Numbered from the stretch's first letter, positions 24,824-34,110 are shown. The stretch: 64,000 bases of DNA from Amycolatopsis sp. CA-230715 (GCF_018736145.1 NZ_CP059997.1:9547501-9611500); one strand, 5' to 3'. The notes: generated by a model not told the origin, from the sequence alone. Numbers and translations are program-made.

Positions 24824-25819
24824 TCAGGCGAGCAGCGCCAGCAGGCCGAACGCGGTGGTCCCGACCAGGAGCGTGGACAGCAGCCCCAGCAGGAGCGCGC
24901 GCCCGCCGGTGCGCACGAGCTTGCCGATCCGGACCGCGCAGCCGAGCCCGAACAGCGCGCCGGCGAGCAGCAGCGTGCACACGGTCTTGGCGACGTCGAG
25001 CACGGCGCCGGGCAGGATGCCGGTGCTGCGCAGCACGACCATGGCGAGGAAGCCCAGCACGAACAGCGGCACCAGCGGGGCGCGCTTGCCCTCGGTGACC
25101 GGGCGGCGACGGCGCTCGTTGATGCTCACCAGCGCGACCATCGGTGCCAGCAGCACGACCCTGCTGAGCTTGACCACGACCGCCACCGCGACCGCGGCCG
25201 CACCGGCGGGAGTGGCCGCCGCGACGACCTGCGCGACTTCGTGCACGCTCATCCCGGCCCAGCTGCCGAGCCGGAGACCGTTCAGCCCCAGCCATTCCCC
25301 GGCGAGCGGGACCACCGCGATCGCGAGGCCGCCGTAGAAGGTCACCAGCGCGACGGCGGTGGCCACATCGGAATCCTCGCGCTCGACCACGCCCTCCATC
25401 GCCGCGATCGCCGAAGCACCGCAGATGGAGAACCCGGTCGCGACGAGCATCGCGAGTCCACGTGGGACACCGATCAGCCGCCCGATCCCGATCGTGCCGA
25501 GGAAGGTGATCGCGACGGTGAGCACGACCGCCAGCAGGGTTCCCGCGCCGAGGCCGAGCACGGCGGGCAGCGCGAGCTGCAGCCCGAGCAGCACCACGCC
25601 CGCGCGCAGCAGGCGCTTCGTCAGCTTGGCGATGGCCTGCCGCGTCGGCTCGGACAGCACCGGCAGGGACCCCGCGATGACGCCGAGGATCACGGCGGCG
25701 GTCAACGCGCTGAAGATCGGGATCGCCATGCTCGTCAGGTAGGCGACCACCACGCCGGAAACGGTGACAGCGAGACAAGGAAGCAGCGATCGGACGCGCC
25801 GCGCGGTGAGAGTGGTCAT
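24824..25819 (-). CDS. YeiH family (UPF0324) putative sulfate/sulfite exporter
   Basis: A 331-residue membrane protein with about ten helices. It has the YeiH-type segments FSICGASAIAA, FYGGLAIAVVPLAGEWLGL and MSVHEVAQVVAAA. The family is annotated as putative sulfate exporter, and YeiH of E. coli is controlled by the LysR protein YeiE encoded next to it. Here too a LysR gene is divergent, 72 nt away. In this setting it probably removes sulfite or sulfate released by Xsc. Confidence 0.88.
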   Translation of the reverse strand: MTTLTARRVRSLLPCLAVTVSGVVVAYLTSMAIPIFSALTAAVILGVIAGSLPVLSEPTRQAIAKLTKRLLRAGVVLLGLQLALPAVLGLGAGTLLAVVLTVAITFLGTIGIGRLIGVPRGLAMLVATGFSICGASAIAAMEGVVEREDSDVATAVALVTFYGGLAIAVVPLAGEWLGLNGLRLGSWAGMSVHEVAQVVAAATPAGAAAVAVAVVVKLSRVVLLAPMVALVSINERRRRPVTEGKRAPLVPLFVLGFLAMVVLRSTGILPGAVLDVAKTVCTLLLAGALFGLGCAVRIGKLVRTGGRALLLGLLSTLLVGTTAFGLLALLA

Positions 25820-25891
25820 GATCCAAGACTCTGCGGCCGACACCCCGCCCTCGGTAGCCGGCAACCCGCTGCCAGCTCATACCCTAAGGCT

Positions 25892-26788
25892 ATGACCATG
25901 CCCGATTTGGAGTCACTCCGCCTGCTCGTGCTCGTCGACGAACTCGGCAGCATCGGCCAGGCCGCGGCCGCGCTCGGCATCGCGCAGCCGTCGGCGAGCA
26001 AGCGCCTGTCCACGGTGGAACGACGGCTCGGGCTGGTGCTCGTCGACCGCACCCGCCGCGGCTCCGCGCTGACCCCGGACGGCCGCGCGGTCGCCGGCTG
26101 GGCGCACCGCGTGCTCGACGAAGTCGACGCGCTGCTCACCGGCGCCGAGGCGCTGCGCACGCAGCACCGGGCGGAACTGCGGATCGCGGCGAGCATGACG
26201 CTGGCCGAGCACCTGGTGCCCGGCTGGGTCGGCGAGCTCAAGCGCGGCAGGCCCGATCTCTACCTCGGGCTCCAGGTGCGCAACTCCGACGAGGTCGGCG
26301 AGCTCACCAGGGAGGGCAAGGTGGACCTCGGTTTCGTCGAATACCCCTACCCGCCGACCGGGCTGTCCACCAGGAAGGTCGCCACCGACCACCTCGTGGT
26401 CGTCGTGTCCACCACCCACCGCTGGGCGAGGCGGCGCCGCCCGCTGACCGCCGCCGATCTCGCGACGACGCCGCTCGTGGTGCGCGAGCGCGGCTCCGGC
26501 ACCAGGGAGACCTTGGAGGCCGCGCTCCGGGCCGCCGGGATGACCGCGGCGAGCCCACTGCTGGAGCTGGGCTCGGCCTCCGCGGTCCGCAACGCGGTCG
26601 CCGCGGGCGCCGGGCCCGCCGCGATCAGCGCGCTCGACGTGGCGCGCAACCTGACCGACCATCGGCTGGTCACGGTGCCCGTGGAGGGCATCGACCTGCG
26701 CCGGACGCTTCGCGCGGTGTGGCCCGCGGGCCGGAAGCTGGTCGGCGCGCCCGCCGCGCTACTCGCACTGGCCATCGGCCGCCACTGA
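25892..26788 (+). CDS. LysR family regulator (YeiE/CysB-like position)
   Basis: A 298-residue LTTR with HTH at residues 5-65 (SIGQAAAALGIAQPSASKRL) and a periplasmic-binding-protein-like effector domain from about 90. ATG 25892 and ATG 25898 are both possible starts. It is divergent from the YeiH-like exporter gene, as yeiE is from yeiH, and YeiE has been described as a sulfite sensor. I infer that it induces the exporter when sulfite accumulates. Confidence 0.88.
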   Translation: MTMPDLESLRLLVLVDELGSIGQAAAALGIAQPSASKRLSTVERRLGLVLVDRTRRGSALTPDGRAVAGWAHRVLDEVDALLTGAEALRTQHRAELRIAASMTLAEHLVPGWVGELKRGRPDLYLGLQVRNSDEVGELTREGKVDLGFVEYPYPPTGLSTRKVATDHLVVVVSTTHRWARRRRPLTAADLATTPLVVRERGSGTRETLEAALRAAGMTAASPLLELGSASAVRNAVAAGAGPAAISALDVARNLTDHRLVTVPVEGIDLRRTLRAVWPAGRKLVGAPAALLALAIGRH

Positions 26789-26806
26789 ACGCCCACCGAC
26801 TGGGAA

Positions 26807-26837
26807 CTGGACCCTCCTATACCGGCGGAACTGGCAC
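26807..26837 (+). promoter_or_regulatory. 24-nt direct repeats before the permease gene
   Basis: GGAACTGG occurs at 26803-26810 and 26827-26834; within these, CTGGACC (26807-26813) and CTGGCAC (26831-26837) are 24 nt apart, the same word and period as between ald and tpa. They lie about 120 nt before the permease start, with TATACC between them. Confidence 0.4.
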
Positions 26838-26955
26838 TCGCGCCCGGCCCAGGATATTTCTACGGTGACCGGAACCACACCGCGGCTCGCAGGAGAAACC
26901 GAGCGCGGCCGGGCCGGTCACACCGTGCGCCGAGCGGCCGCAAGAAGGAGGAGAC

Positions 26956-28389
26956 GTGGGTTCTGCGTCCGAAGAAAGCGCGCCCACCGGGTTGAAACCC
27001 GGCCTCAAGCAACGCCACATGAACCTGATCGCCCTCGGCGGGGTGATCGGCGCCGGGCTGTTCGTCGGCAGCGGCGTCGTCATCCAGTCGGCAGGGCCCG
27101 CCGCCGTAATCTCGTTCCTGATCGCCGGGCTGATCACCGTGCTGATCATGCGCATGCTGGCCGAAATGACCGTCGCCAAGCCCGCGCTGGGATCGTTCTA
27201 CGTCTACGCGAGGGAGGCGCTCGGCAACCGCGCCGGATTCGCGGTCGGCTGGATGTACTGGTACTTCTTCGTCATCGTGGTGGCCGTCGAGGCGGTCGCC
27301 GGTGGCCGAATCCTGCAGTTGTGGCTGCCCGGCGTTCCACTGTGGATACTCAGCCTCGGCCTGCTGGTCCTGCTCACCGGGACGAACATGGTCTCCGCCC
27401 GCTCCTACGGCGAGTTCGAGTACTGGTTCTCCTCGATCAAGGTCGTCGCCATCGTGGTCTTCCTCGTGCTCGGCGGCCTGTACCTGTTCGGGTTCTGGCC
27501 CGGCGCGCACGGCGGAGTCGGGAACCTGGTGTCGCACGGCGGTTTCGCGCCGCTCGGCATCGGCGCCGTGCTCGCCGCGGTGGTGCCGTGCGTCGGCTTC
27601 TACACCGGCGCCGAGATCGTCACGATCGCGGCCGCCGAGTCCGAGGAACCGAAGAAGGCGATCGCGAAGGCGATGCGGTCGATCATCCTGCGCGTGGTGT
27701 TCTTCTACGTCGGCTCGGTCTTCGTCGTGGTCTCGGTGAAGGCGTGGAACTCCCCCGAAACCGGGGTCAGCCCGTACGCCGCGGTGCTGGACGTCCTCGG
27801 TATCCCCGCGGTGGCCACGATCATGAACGGCATCGTGCTGACCGCCGTGCTGTCGTGCCTGAACTCGGCGCTCTACACCTCGTCGCGCATGCTCTTCGCG
27901 CTGACGCGGCACGGCGACGCGCCGCGGGCGTTCACCCGCCTGTCCCGCAGCGGGGTGCCGCGCCGCGCGATCCTCGCGGGCACGCTGGTCGGGTACGCCT
28001 CGGTCATCGCCGCGTACACCTCACCGGACGTGATCTTCCAGTTCCTGGTGAACTCCTACGGCGCCGTCGCGCTGTTCGTCTACCTCAGCATCGCGCTGGC
28101 CCAGGTCCGGCTCCGCAAACGCCTCGAACGCGAGGACCCGGCGGCGCTCGGCCTGAAGATGTGGCTGTTCCCCTGGCTCAGCTACGCCACGATCGCGCTC
28201 ATGGTCGCGGTGATCCTCGCGATGGCGTTCCTGCCCGGCAGCCGTTCGCAGTTCTGGCTCAGCGCGGTGACGCTCGCGCTGATCCTGATCGCCTACCAGT
28301 TCCGTAAGCGCCGCGGCGCCGAGGTGCCTGCCGAACCCACCGAGACCGTCCCCGAACCCACCGAGACCCGCGCCGCGGAGCATCCCTGA
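26956..28389 (+). CDS. APC family amino acid permease (GABA permease-like)
   Basis: A 477-residue, 12-helix transporter. The first helix carries LIALGGVIGAGLFVGSG, the substrate-backbone binding motif of the amino acid permeases, and residues FYTGAEIVTIAAAESEEP match GabP-type members. The tail (about 445-477) is acidic and Pro-rich. GTG 26956 follows AAGGAGGAG. With no ABC-type taurine transporter (TauABC) in the window, it is a good candidate for uptake of taurine, a GABA-like zwitterion; GABA or beta-alanine remain alternatives. Confidence 0.88.
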   Translation: MGSASEESAPTGLKPGLKQRHMNLIALGGVIGAGLFVGSGVVIQSAGPAAVISFLIAGLITVLIMRMLAEMTVAKPALGSFYVYAREALGNRAGFAVGWMYWYFFVIVVAVEAVAGGRILQLWLPGVPLWILSLGLLVLLTGTNMVSARSYGEFEYWFSSIKVVAIVVFLVLGGLYLFGFWPGAHGGVGNLVSHGGFAPLGIGAVLAAVVPCVGFYTGAEIVTIAAAESEEPKKAIAKAMRSIILRVVFFYVGSVFVVVSVKAWNSPETGVSPYAAVLDVLGIPAVATIMNGIVLTAVLSCLNSALYTSSRMLFALTRHGDAPRAFTRLSRSGVPRRAILAGTLVGYASVIAAYTSPDVIFQFLVNSYGAVALFVYLSIALAQVRLRKRLEREDPAALGLKMWLFPWLSYATIALMVAVILAMAFLPGSRSQFWLSAVTLALILIAYQFRKRRGAEVPAEPTETVPEPTETRAAEHP

Positions 28390-28761
28390 TCAGGCGTCCT
28401 TCTCCTTGGCGCGCAAGGCTTCCTGCCGTGCCTCGGCGAAGATCGCGCGCTCCCGGCGCAGCCATTCGGGGCCGTCGGCCTTGACCGCGTCGATCTCCTC
28501 GGTGGTGAGCGGATCGGTGATCCCGCCGCGCGCGAGACCACCGATCGAAACGCCCAGCTTCGCCGCGACGACCTGCCTCGGGTGCGGGCCGTCGCGGCGA
28601 AGCTCGCGCAGCCATTCGGGCGGATCGGCCTGCAGCGCGTTCAGGTCGTCGCGCGAAACGACGCCCGCCTGGAACGACGCGGGAGTGGCTTCGAGGTACA
28701 CACCCAGCTTCTTCGCCGCAGTCGCGGGCTTCATCGTCTGGGGCGTCTTGTGCGACTTCAT
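28390..28761 (-). CDS. DUF5997 family protein
   Basis: A 123-residue soluble protein with two related halves, each with a PEWLRELR/PEWLRRER segment, and a repeated K-LGV motif (AKKLGVYLE, AAKLGVSIG). This corresponds to DUF5997, a family of unknown function found next to LysR-substrate-domain proteins in actinomycetes, as here (divergent, 58 nt). Its stop codon abuts the end of the permease gene. The repeat may reflect an internal duplication of a small helical DNA- or protein-binding unit. Confidence 0.8.
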   Translation of the reverse strand: MKSHKTPQTMKPATAAKKLGVYLEATPASFQAGVVSRDDLNALQADPPEWLRELRRDGPHPRQVVAAKLGVSIGGLARGGITDPLTTEEIDAVKADGPEWLRRERAIFAEARQEALRAKEKDA

Positions 28762-28819
28762 GGCGACGAGGGTATCGGGCGTCTGCGGGGCCGCCGATCA
28801 CGCCCGGTAACCTGGCCGC

Positions 28820-29563
28820 GTGACCGGCTCGGACGTCCCCCCATCGTTCCGGCTCGCGTACGTCCCCGGCGCGACACCGGCCAAGTGGGTGCGGATCTGG
28901 CGGGAGCGCTACCCGGACGTCCCGCTCGCGCTCGTCGAAGTGTCCGCGGCCGAGGCGGCCGGACTGGTCCGCGAGCGCGGCGCCGACGCCGTCCTGCTAC
29001 GGCTGCCGACCGACCGGGAAGGGCTGCACGCGATCCCGCTCTACACCGAGACCACGGTGGTCGTGGTGCCGAAGGACCATCTCGTGGCCGCGGCGGACGA
29101 AGTGACCCCGGAGGATCTCGCGGACGACGTCGTGCTGCACCCGCTCGACGACGCCCTCGACTGGGAGCGGCCGCCGAGACGGCCCGCGCTCGAACGCCCC
29201 GCCACGACCGCGGACGCCATCGAACTGGTTGCCGCGGGTGTCGGTCTCCTCGTCGTCCCGCAGTCGCTGGCCAGGCTGCACCACCGCAGGGACCTGACCT
29301 ACCGCCCGCTGCGAGACGCCCCGGAGTCGCGTGTCGCGCTGTCCTGGCTGGAGGACGAGACCACCGACCTGATGGAGCAGTTCATCGGGATCGTCCGCGG
29401 GCGGACCGTCAACAGCACCCGGGGGCGCCCGCCGTCACCGCCGAAGGAAAAACGCCCCGACGCGCGTGAACGCAAGACAGGCAAGCCGGGCGGCAAGGGT
29501 ACCCACCGGGGTTCCGGTACGCCCCGGGGCGGCAAGCGGGGCAAACCCCGGCGCCGTTCCTAG
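28820..29563 (+). CDS. LysR substrate-binding domain protein without HTH
   Basis: A 247-residue protein consisting of a LysR-type effector domain (about residues 8-200; FRLAYVPGATPAKWVRIW, AAGVGLLVVPQSLARLHH). There is no N-terminal DNA-binding helix-turn-helix. The last about 45 residues are very rich in Arg, Lys, Gly and Pro (KPGGKGTHRGSG) and probably disordered. The protein may sense a ligand and act through its partner, perhaps the divergent DUF5997 protein, or bind nucleic acid through the tail. The genes are a recurrent pair in actinomycetes. Confidence 0.85.
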   Translation: MTGSDVPPSFRLAYVPGATPAKWVRIWRERYPDVPLALVEVSAAEAAGLVRERGADAVLLRLPTDREGLHAIPLYTETTVVVVPKDHLVAAADEVTPEDLADDVVLHPLDDALDWERPPRRPALERPATTADAIELVAAGVGLLVVPQSLARLHHRRDLTYRPLRDAPESRVALSWLEDETTDLMEQFIGIVRGRTVNSTRGRPPSPPKEKRPDARERKTGKPGGKGTHRGSGTPRGGKRGKPRRRS

Positions 29564-29834
29564 CTTTTTGCCAGCTGAGAATTCCGACTGGGCGATCATG
29601 CGGACTCCGTCCAATTCGTTCCCCGGCTGATCTTTCTCCGGCCAGGTCACACCCCATAATCGACGACCGCGCGCATTCTGGCGAGTTAGCCCGGAACCGA
29701 TGTCCACCCCCGGCGCTGTCCGGTTCACGACTAATGCAGGTTGACCACTATCGCGCGCTCCCTATTCTGGGTACACGCGCGTTCACTCCCAGCACCGGTG
29801 TTTCCCCGTTGGCTCACCTAGCATGGAGTAGCCC

Positions 29835-30896
29835 ATGTCTCCCGCTCGCCACGGAAATTCCCGTCGTTCTCGAATGGTCCCGGTCGCCGCGGCGACCGTG
29901 GCCGTCGCCGCGCTCGCCGTCGCCCCCGGCACGGCCTCCGCCGGCACGGCACTGCCCGCCAGGCAGGCGACCGCGCTCTCGGCCACCCTGGCGTCCTCGC
30001 TCGGCGATCGGACCGCCGGGTCGTACTACGACCGCGCCACCTCCCGGCTCGTCGTCACGGTCACCGACGCGGCAGGGGCCGATCAGGTCCGCGCCGCGGG
30101 CGCGATCGCGAAGCACGTGCCCTATCGCGCGTCCGAACTCGCCGCGGTCACCGCCCAACTCGACCGCACGGCACGGATTCCCGGCAGCGCGTGGCGCGTC
30201 GACCCCCGCTCCGGCCAGGTGCTCGTCACCGCGGATTCGACCGTCACCGGCGGGAAGCTGGCCACGCTCACCAAGGCCGTCGGCGACGCGGGCGGCAAGG
30301 CGAGACTCGCCCGCACCAGCGGGCGGTTGCGGCCCCTGATCAGCGGTGGCGACGCGATCTGGGGCCAGGGGCTCCGGTGCTCGCTCGGGTTCAACGTGCA
30401 CGATTCGAACGGCAGCCCGGCACTGCTCACCGCGGGGCACTGCGGCGTCGCCACGAACGACTGGTGGGAGGATTCCTCGAACTCCCAGCACATCGCGACC
30501 ACGCAGGGCGCCGAATTCCCCGGCCACGACTACTCGTGGGCATCGTACGACCCCGGTGTGGACAGCCCGAGCGCGATCAACACCGGCCAGCAGATCACCC
30601 GCGCCGGTGAAGCCACCGTCGGGGAACAGGTCACCCGCAGCGGTTCCACCACCAACGTGCACGAAGGCACCGTCACCGGTCTCAACGCGACGGTGAACTA
30701 CGAAGAGGGGTCCGTCTACGGTCTCATCGACACCAACGTCTGCGCGGAACCGGGTGACAGCGGCGGTTCGCTCTACGACGGCGAAACCGCGCTCGGCCTG
30801 ACCTCCGGCGGCAGCGGCGACTGCTCGTCCGGCGGCGAAACCTTCTTCCAGCCCGTTCCCGCGGCACTTTCCGCCTACGGCCTCACCCTTCCCTAG
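29835..30896 (+). CDS. Secreted S1 family serine protease (streptogrisin-like)
   Basis: A 353-residue preproprotease. A Sec signal peptide with a VAAATVAVAALAVAP core ends at about residue 37, a propeptide with DQVRAAGAIAKHV-type strands runs to about 165, and the mature chymotrypsin-fold domain starts near ISGGDAIW. The catalytic triad is His in TAGHC, Asp in GHDYSW and Ser in GDSGGS. The protease is exported and matures by autocleavage, as in streptogrisins and alpha-lytic protease. Confidence 0.92.
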   Translation: MSPARHGNSRRSRMVPVAAATVAVAALAVAPGTASAGTALPARQATALSATLASSLGDRTAGSYYDRATSRLVVTVTDAAGADQVRAAGAIAKHVPYRASELAAVTAQLDRTARIPGSAWRVDPRSGQVLVTADSTVTGGKLATLTKAVGDAGGKARLARTSGRLRPLISGGDAIWGQGLRCSLGFNVHDSNGSPALLTAGHCGVATNDWWEDSSNSQHIATTQGAEFPGHDYSWASYDPGVDSPSAINTGQQITRAGEATVGEQVTRSGSTTNVHEGTVTGLNATVNYEEGSVYGLIDTNVCAEPGDSGGSLYDGETALGLTSGGSGDCSSGGETFFQPVPAALSAYGLTLP

Positions 30897-30909
30897 TTCG
30901 ACTGGTCCC

Positions 30910-30954
30910 TGAAGGCCACTATGACGGCACTCAATGCCGTCATAGTGGCCTTCA
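30910..30954. terminator. Perfect 20-bp hairpin after the protease gene
   Basis: TGAAGGCCACTATGACGGCA (30910-30929), loop CTCAA, then its exact complement (30935-30954). It starts 14 nt after the protease stop codon and is probably its terminator. It resembles the palindromes often found between genes of Amycolatopsis-like genomes and shares AAGGCCAC with the repeat clusters. Confidence 0.75.
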
Positions 30955-31278
30955 CCGCGTTAAAACGACGTGGACGCATTTCCGTTTCTCACGACGCGAG
31001 AAAGATCGTACGGGCACCTCCTGGCGATCTTTTCCGGAAAATCCATTGTGGACTTTGTCGCGGCGGCCGCGTCGATACCGGACGACAGTAGGCTGCACCA
31101 CCTCGCGGGACAATGCGCCAGAAGACTGAGCGGCGGTCACGGAATGTGGATGGCCTAATCACGCTCATCGTCTGGACCTCGGGATGCCTTTCGGCTAATC
31201 ATGGAGCCCGAACGCTCGTTGCTCACTACTCCGATCCGACGGCCGGGCTCACCGAACGGCTTGTCGAAAGGCCACCAA
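30955..31278. other. Intergenic region before the Cvn operon
   Basis: About 320 nt without a convincing gene. It is noticeably less GC-rich than its neighbours and probably holds the Cvn operon promoter. The short open frames on both strands here lack ribosome sites and coding-like composition. Confidence 0.4.
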
Positions 31279-33645
31279 GTGCCCAAGCAATCAGAAAAAG
31301 ACCGGACCAGATCGGAACCAGGATTCGTCCGGCGAGCACGGAGAAAGTCCCGGTTCTCCTTGCGCACCAGGGTTCTGACGATCGCGCTGACCCCGAGCGT
31401 GGTGCTGCTCGCGGCCGGGGTCGGCATCAACACCTACCTGCTGACCGGCGCGGTCGAGCGGCGCGACACCGCCGCCCTGCTGTCCGACGGTTACGCGATG
31501 GCGGTGCCGTTCATGCCCGCGATGAGCGAGGAACGGCGGGCGAGCATCGCGATGGCGGCCGACCCCTCCCCCGCGCACAAGGCGGCGCTGGAGCAGGCGA
31601 GGCGCGGGTTCACCGAGCTGATGACGCGGTTCGGGGCGATCTCGACGCAGGTGGCCGACGCGATGCCGGCCGGGGCGAAGGCGTCGATCCAGCGGTTCGT
31701 GGCGACGATGCCGAGGATTCCCGCGCTGCGCCAACGGATCGACTCCGGGCAGGCGACGAGGCTCGAGGTCTACGACGGCTTCAGCCAGGTCGCGGACGCG
31801 ATGATCGTGGCGGCCGACGCGATCGGGCGCGATTCCGCGGACAAGGACATCGCCCAACGGCGGTCGGTGGCCTCCGATCTGATGCGGGCGTCGGACTGGC
31901 TGGACCGGAGCAACGCGCTCGCCGCGGCCGCGGTCGAAAACGGCGGCCTGTCCCCCGACGAGCTCGACCGGTTCACCTCGCTCACCCGCGCCTACCGCGC
32001 CGACCTCGGCGCGATCGGCCCGCGCCTGCCAAGCCAGCAGCAACGCGAGCTGGACGGGATCACGGCATCCGCGGACTGGGCACTGCTGGCTTCGGTCGAG
32101 AACGCGCTCATCCGGCAGGGCTTCGGCGCCCGCTCGCCGCGCGCGGCGGAGGTGACTCTCCCCGCGACGACCGAGCAGTGGCAGGACGCGGTGCGCCGCA
32201 CCGCGAGCGCAGTCAGCGGGATGGGGCTCGGCAAGATCGGCACCGCCGCCGCGGCGGACGAGAGGCGGACGGCCGACGACGCCGTCACCCGCTCAGTGCT
32301 CATCGCCGCGGGCAGCATCCTGCTCGCCCTCCTTGTCCTGCTGTTCGCCGTACGCATGGGCAACGACCTGGTCCGCCGCCTCCGCCTGCTCCGCGCGGAA
32401 ACCGTCGAGGCCGACGAACGGCTGCCGGAGGTGGTCGCGCGGATCCGCCACGGCGAACGGGTCGACGTGGCCGCCGAGGTGCCGGGCCTCGACTACGGCG
32501 CCGACGAGCTCGGCGAGGTCGCCGCCGCGTTCACCAAGGCGCAGCGCGCCGCTGTCGCCGCCGCCGTGCAGGAAGCTCAGCTCCGGGAAGGCGCCAACGC
32601 GGTGTTCCTCAACATCGCCCGCCGCAGCCAGGTCGTCGTGCACCGCCAGCTCGGCGTGCTCGACAAGGCCGAGCGCAACGCCGACGACCCCGACCAGGTG
32701 GACCTGCTGTACCAGCTCGACCACCTGAGCACTCGCGAGCGGCGCAACGCCGAAAACCTCATCATCCTCGGCGGCGGGAAGCTGACCCGCCAGTGGCACG
32801 ACGCCGTGCCGCTCATCGACGTCGTCCGCAGCGCGGTCGCGGAAACCGAGCAGTACCAACGGGTCACCTTCGGCAGGCTCCCCGAGCTGCCGGTCGCGGG
32901 CCGGGCGGTGGCCGACCTCGTGCACCTGCTGGCCGAACTGGTGGACAACGCCATCGAGTTCTCGCCGCCGGAGTCCCGGATCGAGATGCGCGGCAACCCG
33001 GTCGGCAAGGGCGCGGTCATCGAGATCGACGACCAGGGGCTCGGCATGCTCGCCGAGGACCGCGAGCGCGTCAACGCGATGCTCGGCGCGCCACCCGACT
33101 ACGGGGTCATGGCGCTCACCCAGGATTCCCGGATCGGGTTCTTCGTCGTGGCACGGCTGGCACGCCAGCACGACATCAGGGTGACGCTGATGGACTCGTC
33201 CTACGGCGGGGTGCGCGCGGTCGTGCTCATCCCGAACAGCCTGATCGTCGTCCCCGCCCCCGAACCGGAGCCGGACGACGAGCGGCACACGGACTGGTTC
33301 GGCACGGCCGAGGACGACAAAGCCGCGGCGGGTAACGGCGTCGCCGCGACCGAGACCGCCACCCCGGTCGCGACCGCGCCCGAGCCGACACGACCCACCC
33401 GCCACCGGGCCGACACCGCTCACCCTGCGTCGCGGTGGCCGGAGCCCACCGACGATCACCGGCCTCCCCTGCCGAGGCGACGGCGGCAGGCCAACCTTTC
33501 CCCGCAACTGGCCGAAGTTCCCGAGCAGGGCCGCGATCCCGGGGACGGCGGGGCCAGCGCGGTCGAGGCGCGGGACCTGATGGCGGCCTTCCAGCGCGGC
33601 ACCCGGCGTGGCCGCGCCGACGACACCGAACCCTGGGACGGCTGA
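31279..33645 (+). CDS. CvnA-type sensor histidine kinase-like protein
   Basis: About 788 residues. A first membrane segment (RVLTIALTPSVVLLAAGVGI) is followed by a large extracellular helical sensor of the nitrate/nitrite-sensing type. A second membrane segment (LLALLVLLFAVRMG), a HAMP-like linker and a HATPase domain (LVDNAIEFSPPE, IEIDDQGLGM) complete it. The C-terminus is a long Pro-rich tail. In Streptomyces conservons CvnA sits in the membrane and controls the small GTPase CvnD through CvnB and CvnC. GTG 31279 has AAAGG 7 nt upstream; ATG 31201 is the alternative. Confidence 0.9.
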   Translation: MPKQSEKDRTRSEPGFVRRARRKSRFSLRTRVLTIALTPSVVLLAAGVGINTYLLTGAVERRDTAALLSDGYAMAVPFMPAMSEERRASIAMAADPSPAHKAALEQARRGFTELMTRFGAISTQVADAMPAGAKASIQRFVATMPRIPALRQRIDSGQATRLEVYDGFSQVADAMIVAADAIGRDSADKDIAQRRSVASDLMRASDWLDRSNALAAAAVENGGLSPDELDRFTSLTRAYRADLGAIGPRLPSQQQRELDGITASADWALLASVENALIRQGFGARSPRAAEVTLPATTEQWQDAVRRTASAVSGMGLGKIGTAAAADERRTADDAVTRSVLIAAGSILLALLVLLFAVRMGNDLVRRLRLLRAETVEADERLPEVVARIRHGERVDVAAEVPGLDYGADELGEVAAAFTKAQRAAVAAAVQEAQLREGANAVFLNIARRSQVVVHRQLGVLDKAERNADDPDQVDLLYQLDHLSTRERRNAENLIILGGGKLTRQWHDAVPLIDVVRSAVAETEQYQRVTFGRLPELPVAGRAVADLVHLLAELVDNAIEFSPPESRIEMRGNPVGKGAVIEIDDQGLGMLAEDRERVNAMLGAPPDYGVMALTQDSRIGFFVVARLARQHDIRVTLMDSSYGGVRAVVLIPNSLIVVPAPEPEPDDERHTDWFGTAEDDKAAAGNGVAATETATPVATAPEPTRPTRHRADTAHPASRWPEPTDDHRPPLPRRRRQANLSPQLAEVPEQGRDPGDGGASAVEARDLMAAFQRGTRRGRADDTEPWDG

Positions 33646-33678
33646 GCGCCGGTGCGAACCCGAAACGAGGACCGAACT

Positions 33679-34110
33679 GTGGAACAGACAAGACTGACCG
33701 CGGACCTGGACTGGCTGCTCGACGATCTGGTGGCCAAGGTCGCCGCGATCGACCGGACGGTGCTGCTGTCCGCGGACGGCCTGCTCATGGGCCGCTCCCG
33801 CAATCTGTCCGAAGAGGACGGTGAGCACCTTTCCGCGATGGCGTCGGCATTTCAGAGCCTTTCCCGTGGCACCGCGCGCCATTTCGACGGGGGCGCCGTC
33901 CGGCAGACCCTGGTCGAGATGGACAACTCGTTCCTGCTCGTGATGGCGGCGGGACAGGGCGCCTGCCTCGCCGCGCTCGCCGGGCGGGAAGCCGATCTCG
34001 GCATGGTCGCCTACGAGATGACCAGGCTGGTCAAGAAGGTCGGCGTCAGCCTGGCCGCACCGGCACGGCCGGTCGCGGCCGACGACGGGCCGCGCCCGTC
34101 GCCACGATGA
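33679..34110 (+). CDS. Roadblock/LC7 protein (CvnB)
   Basis: A 143-residue roadblock-fold protein: LDWLLDDLVAKVAAIDRTVLLSADGLLM at residues about 9-37 is the typical N-terminal region. Roadblock proteins act as partners or GTPase regulators of small Ras-like GTPases. GTG 33679 is preceded by GAGGA; a GTG at 33652 is possible. It lies 33 nt after CvnA and overlaps CvnC by 4 nt. Confidence 0.9.
   Translation: MEQTRLTADLDWLLDDLVAKVAAIDRTVLLSADGLLMGRSRNLSEEDGEHLSAMASAFQSLSRGTARHFDGGAVRQTLVEMDNSFLLVMAAGQGACLAALAGREADLGMVAYEMTRLVKKVGVSLAAPARPVAADDGPRPSPR

Noticed and set aside
30970..31158. 62-codon open frame before the Cvn operon, and an antisense frame over it
   Set aside because: No ribosome site, no family and no coding-like composition; both frames lie in a likely promoter region.
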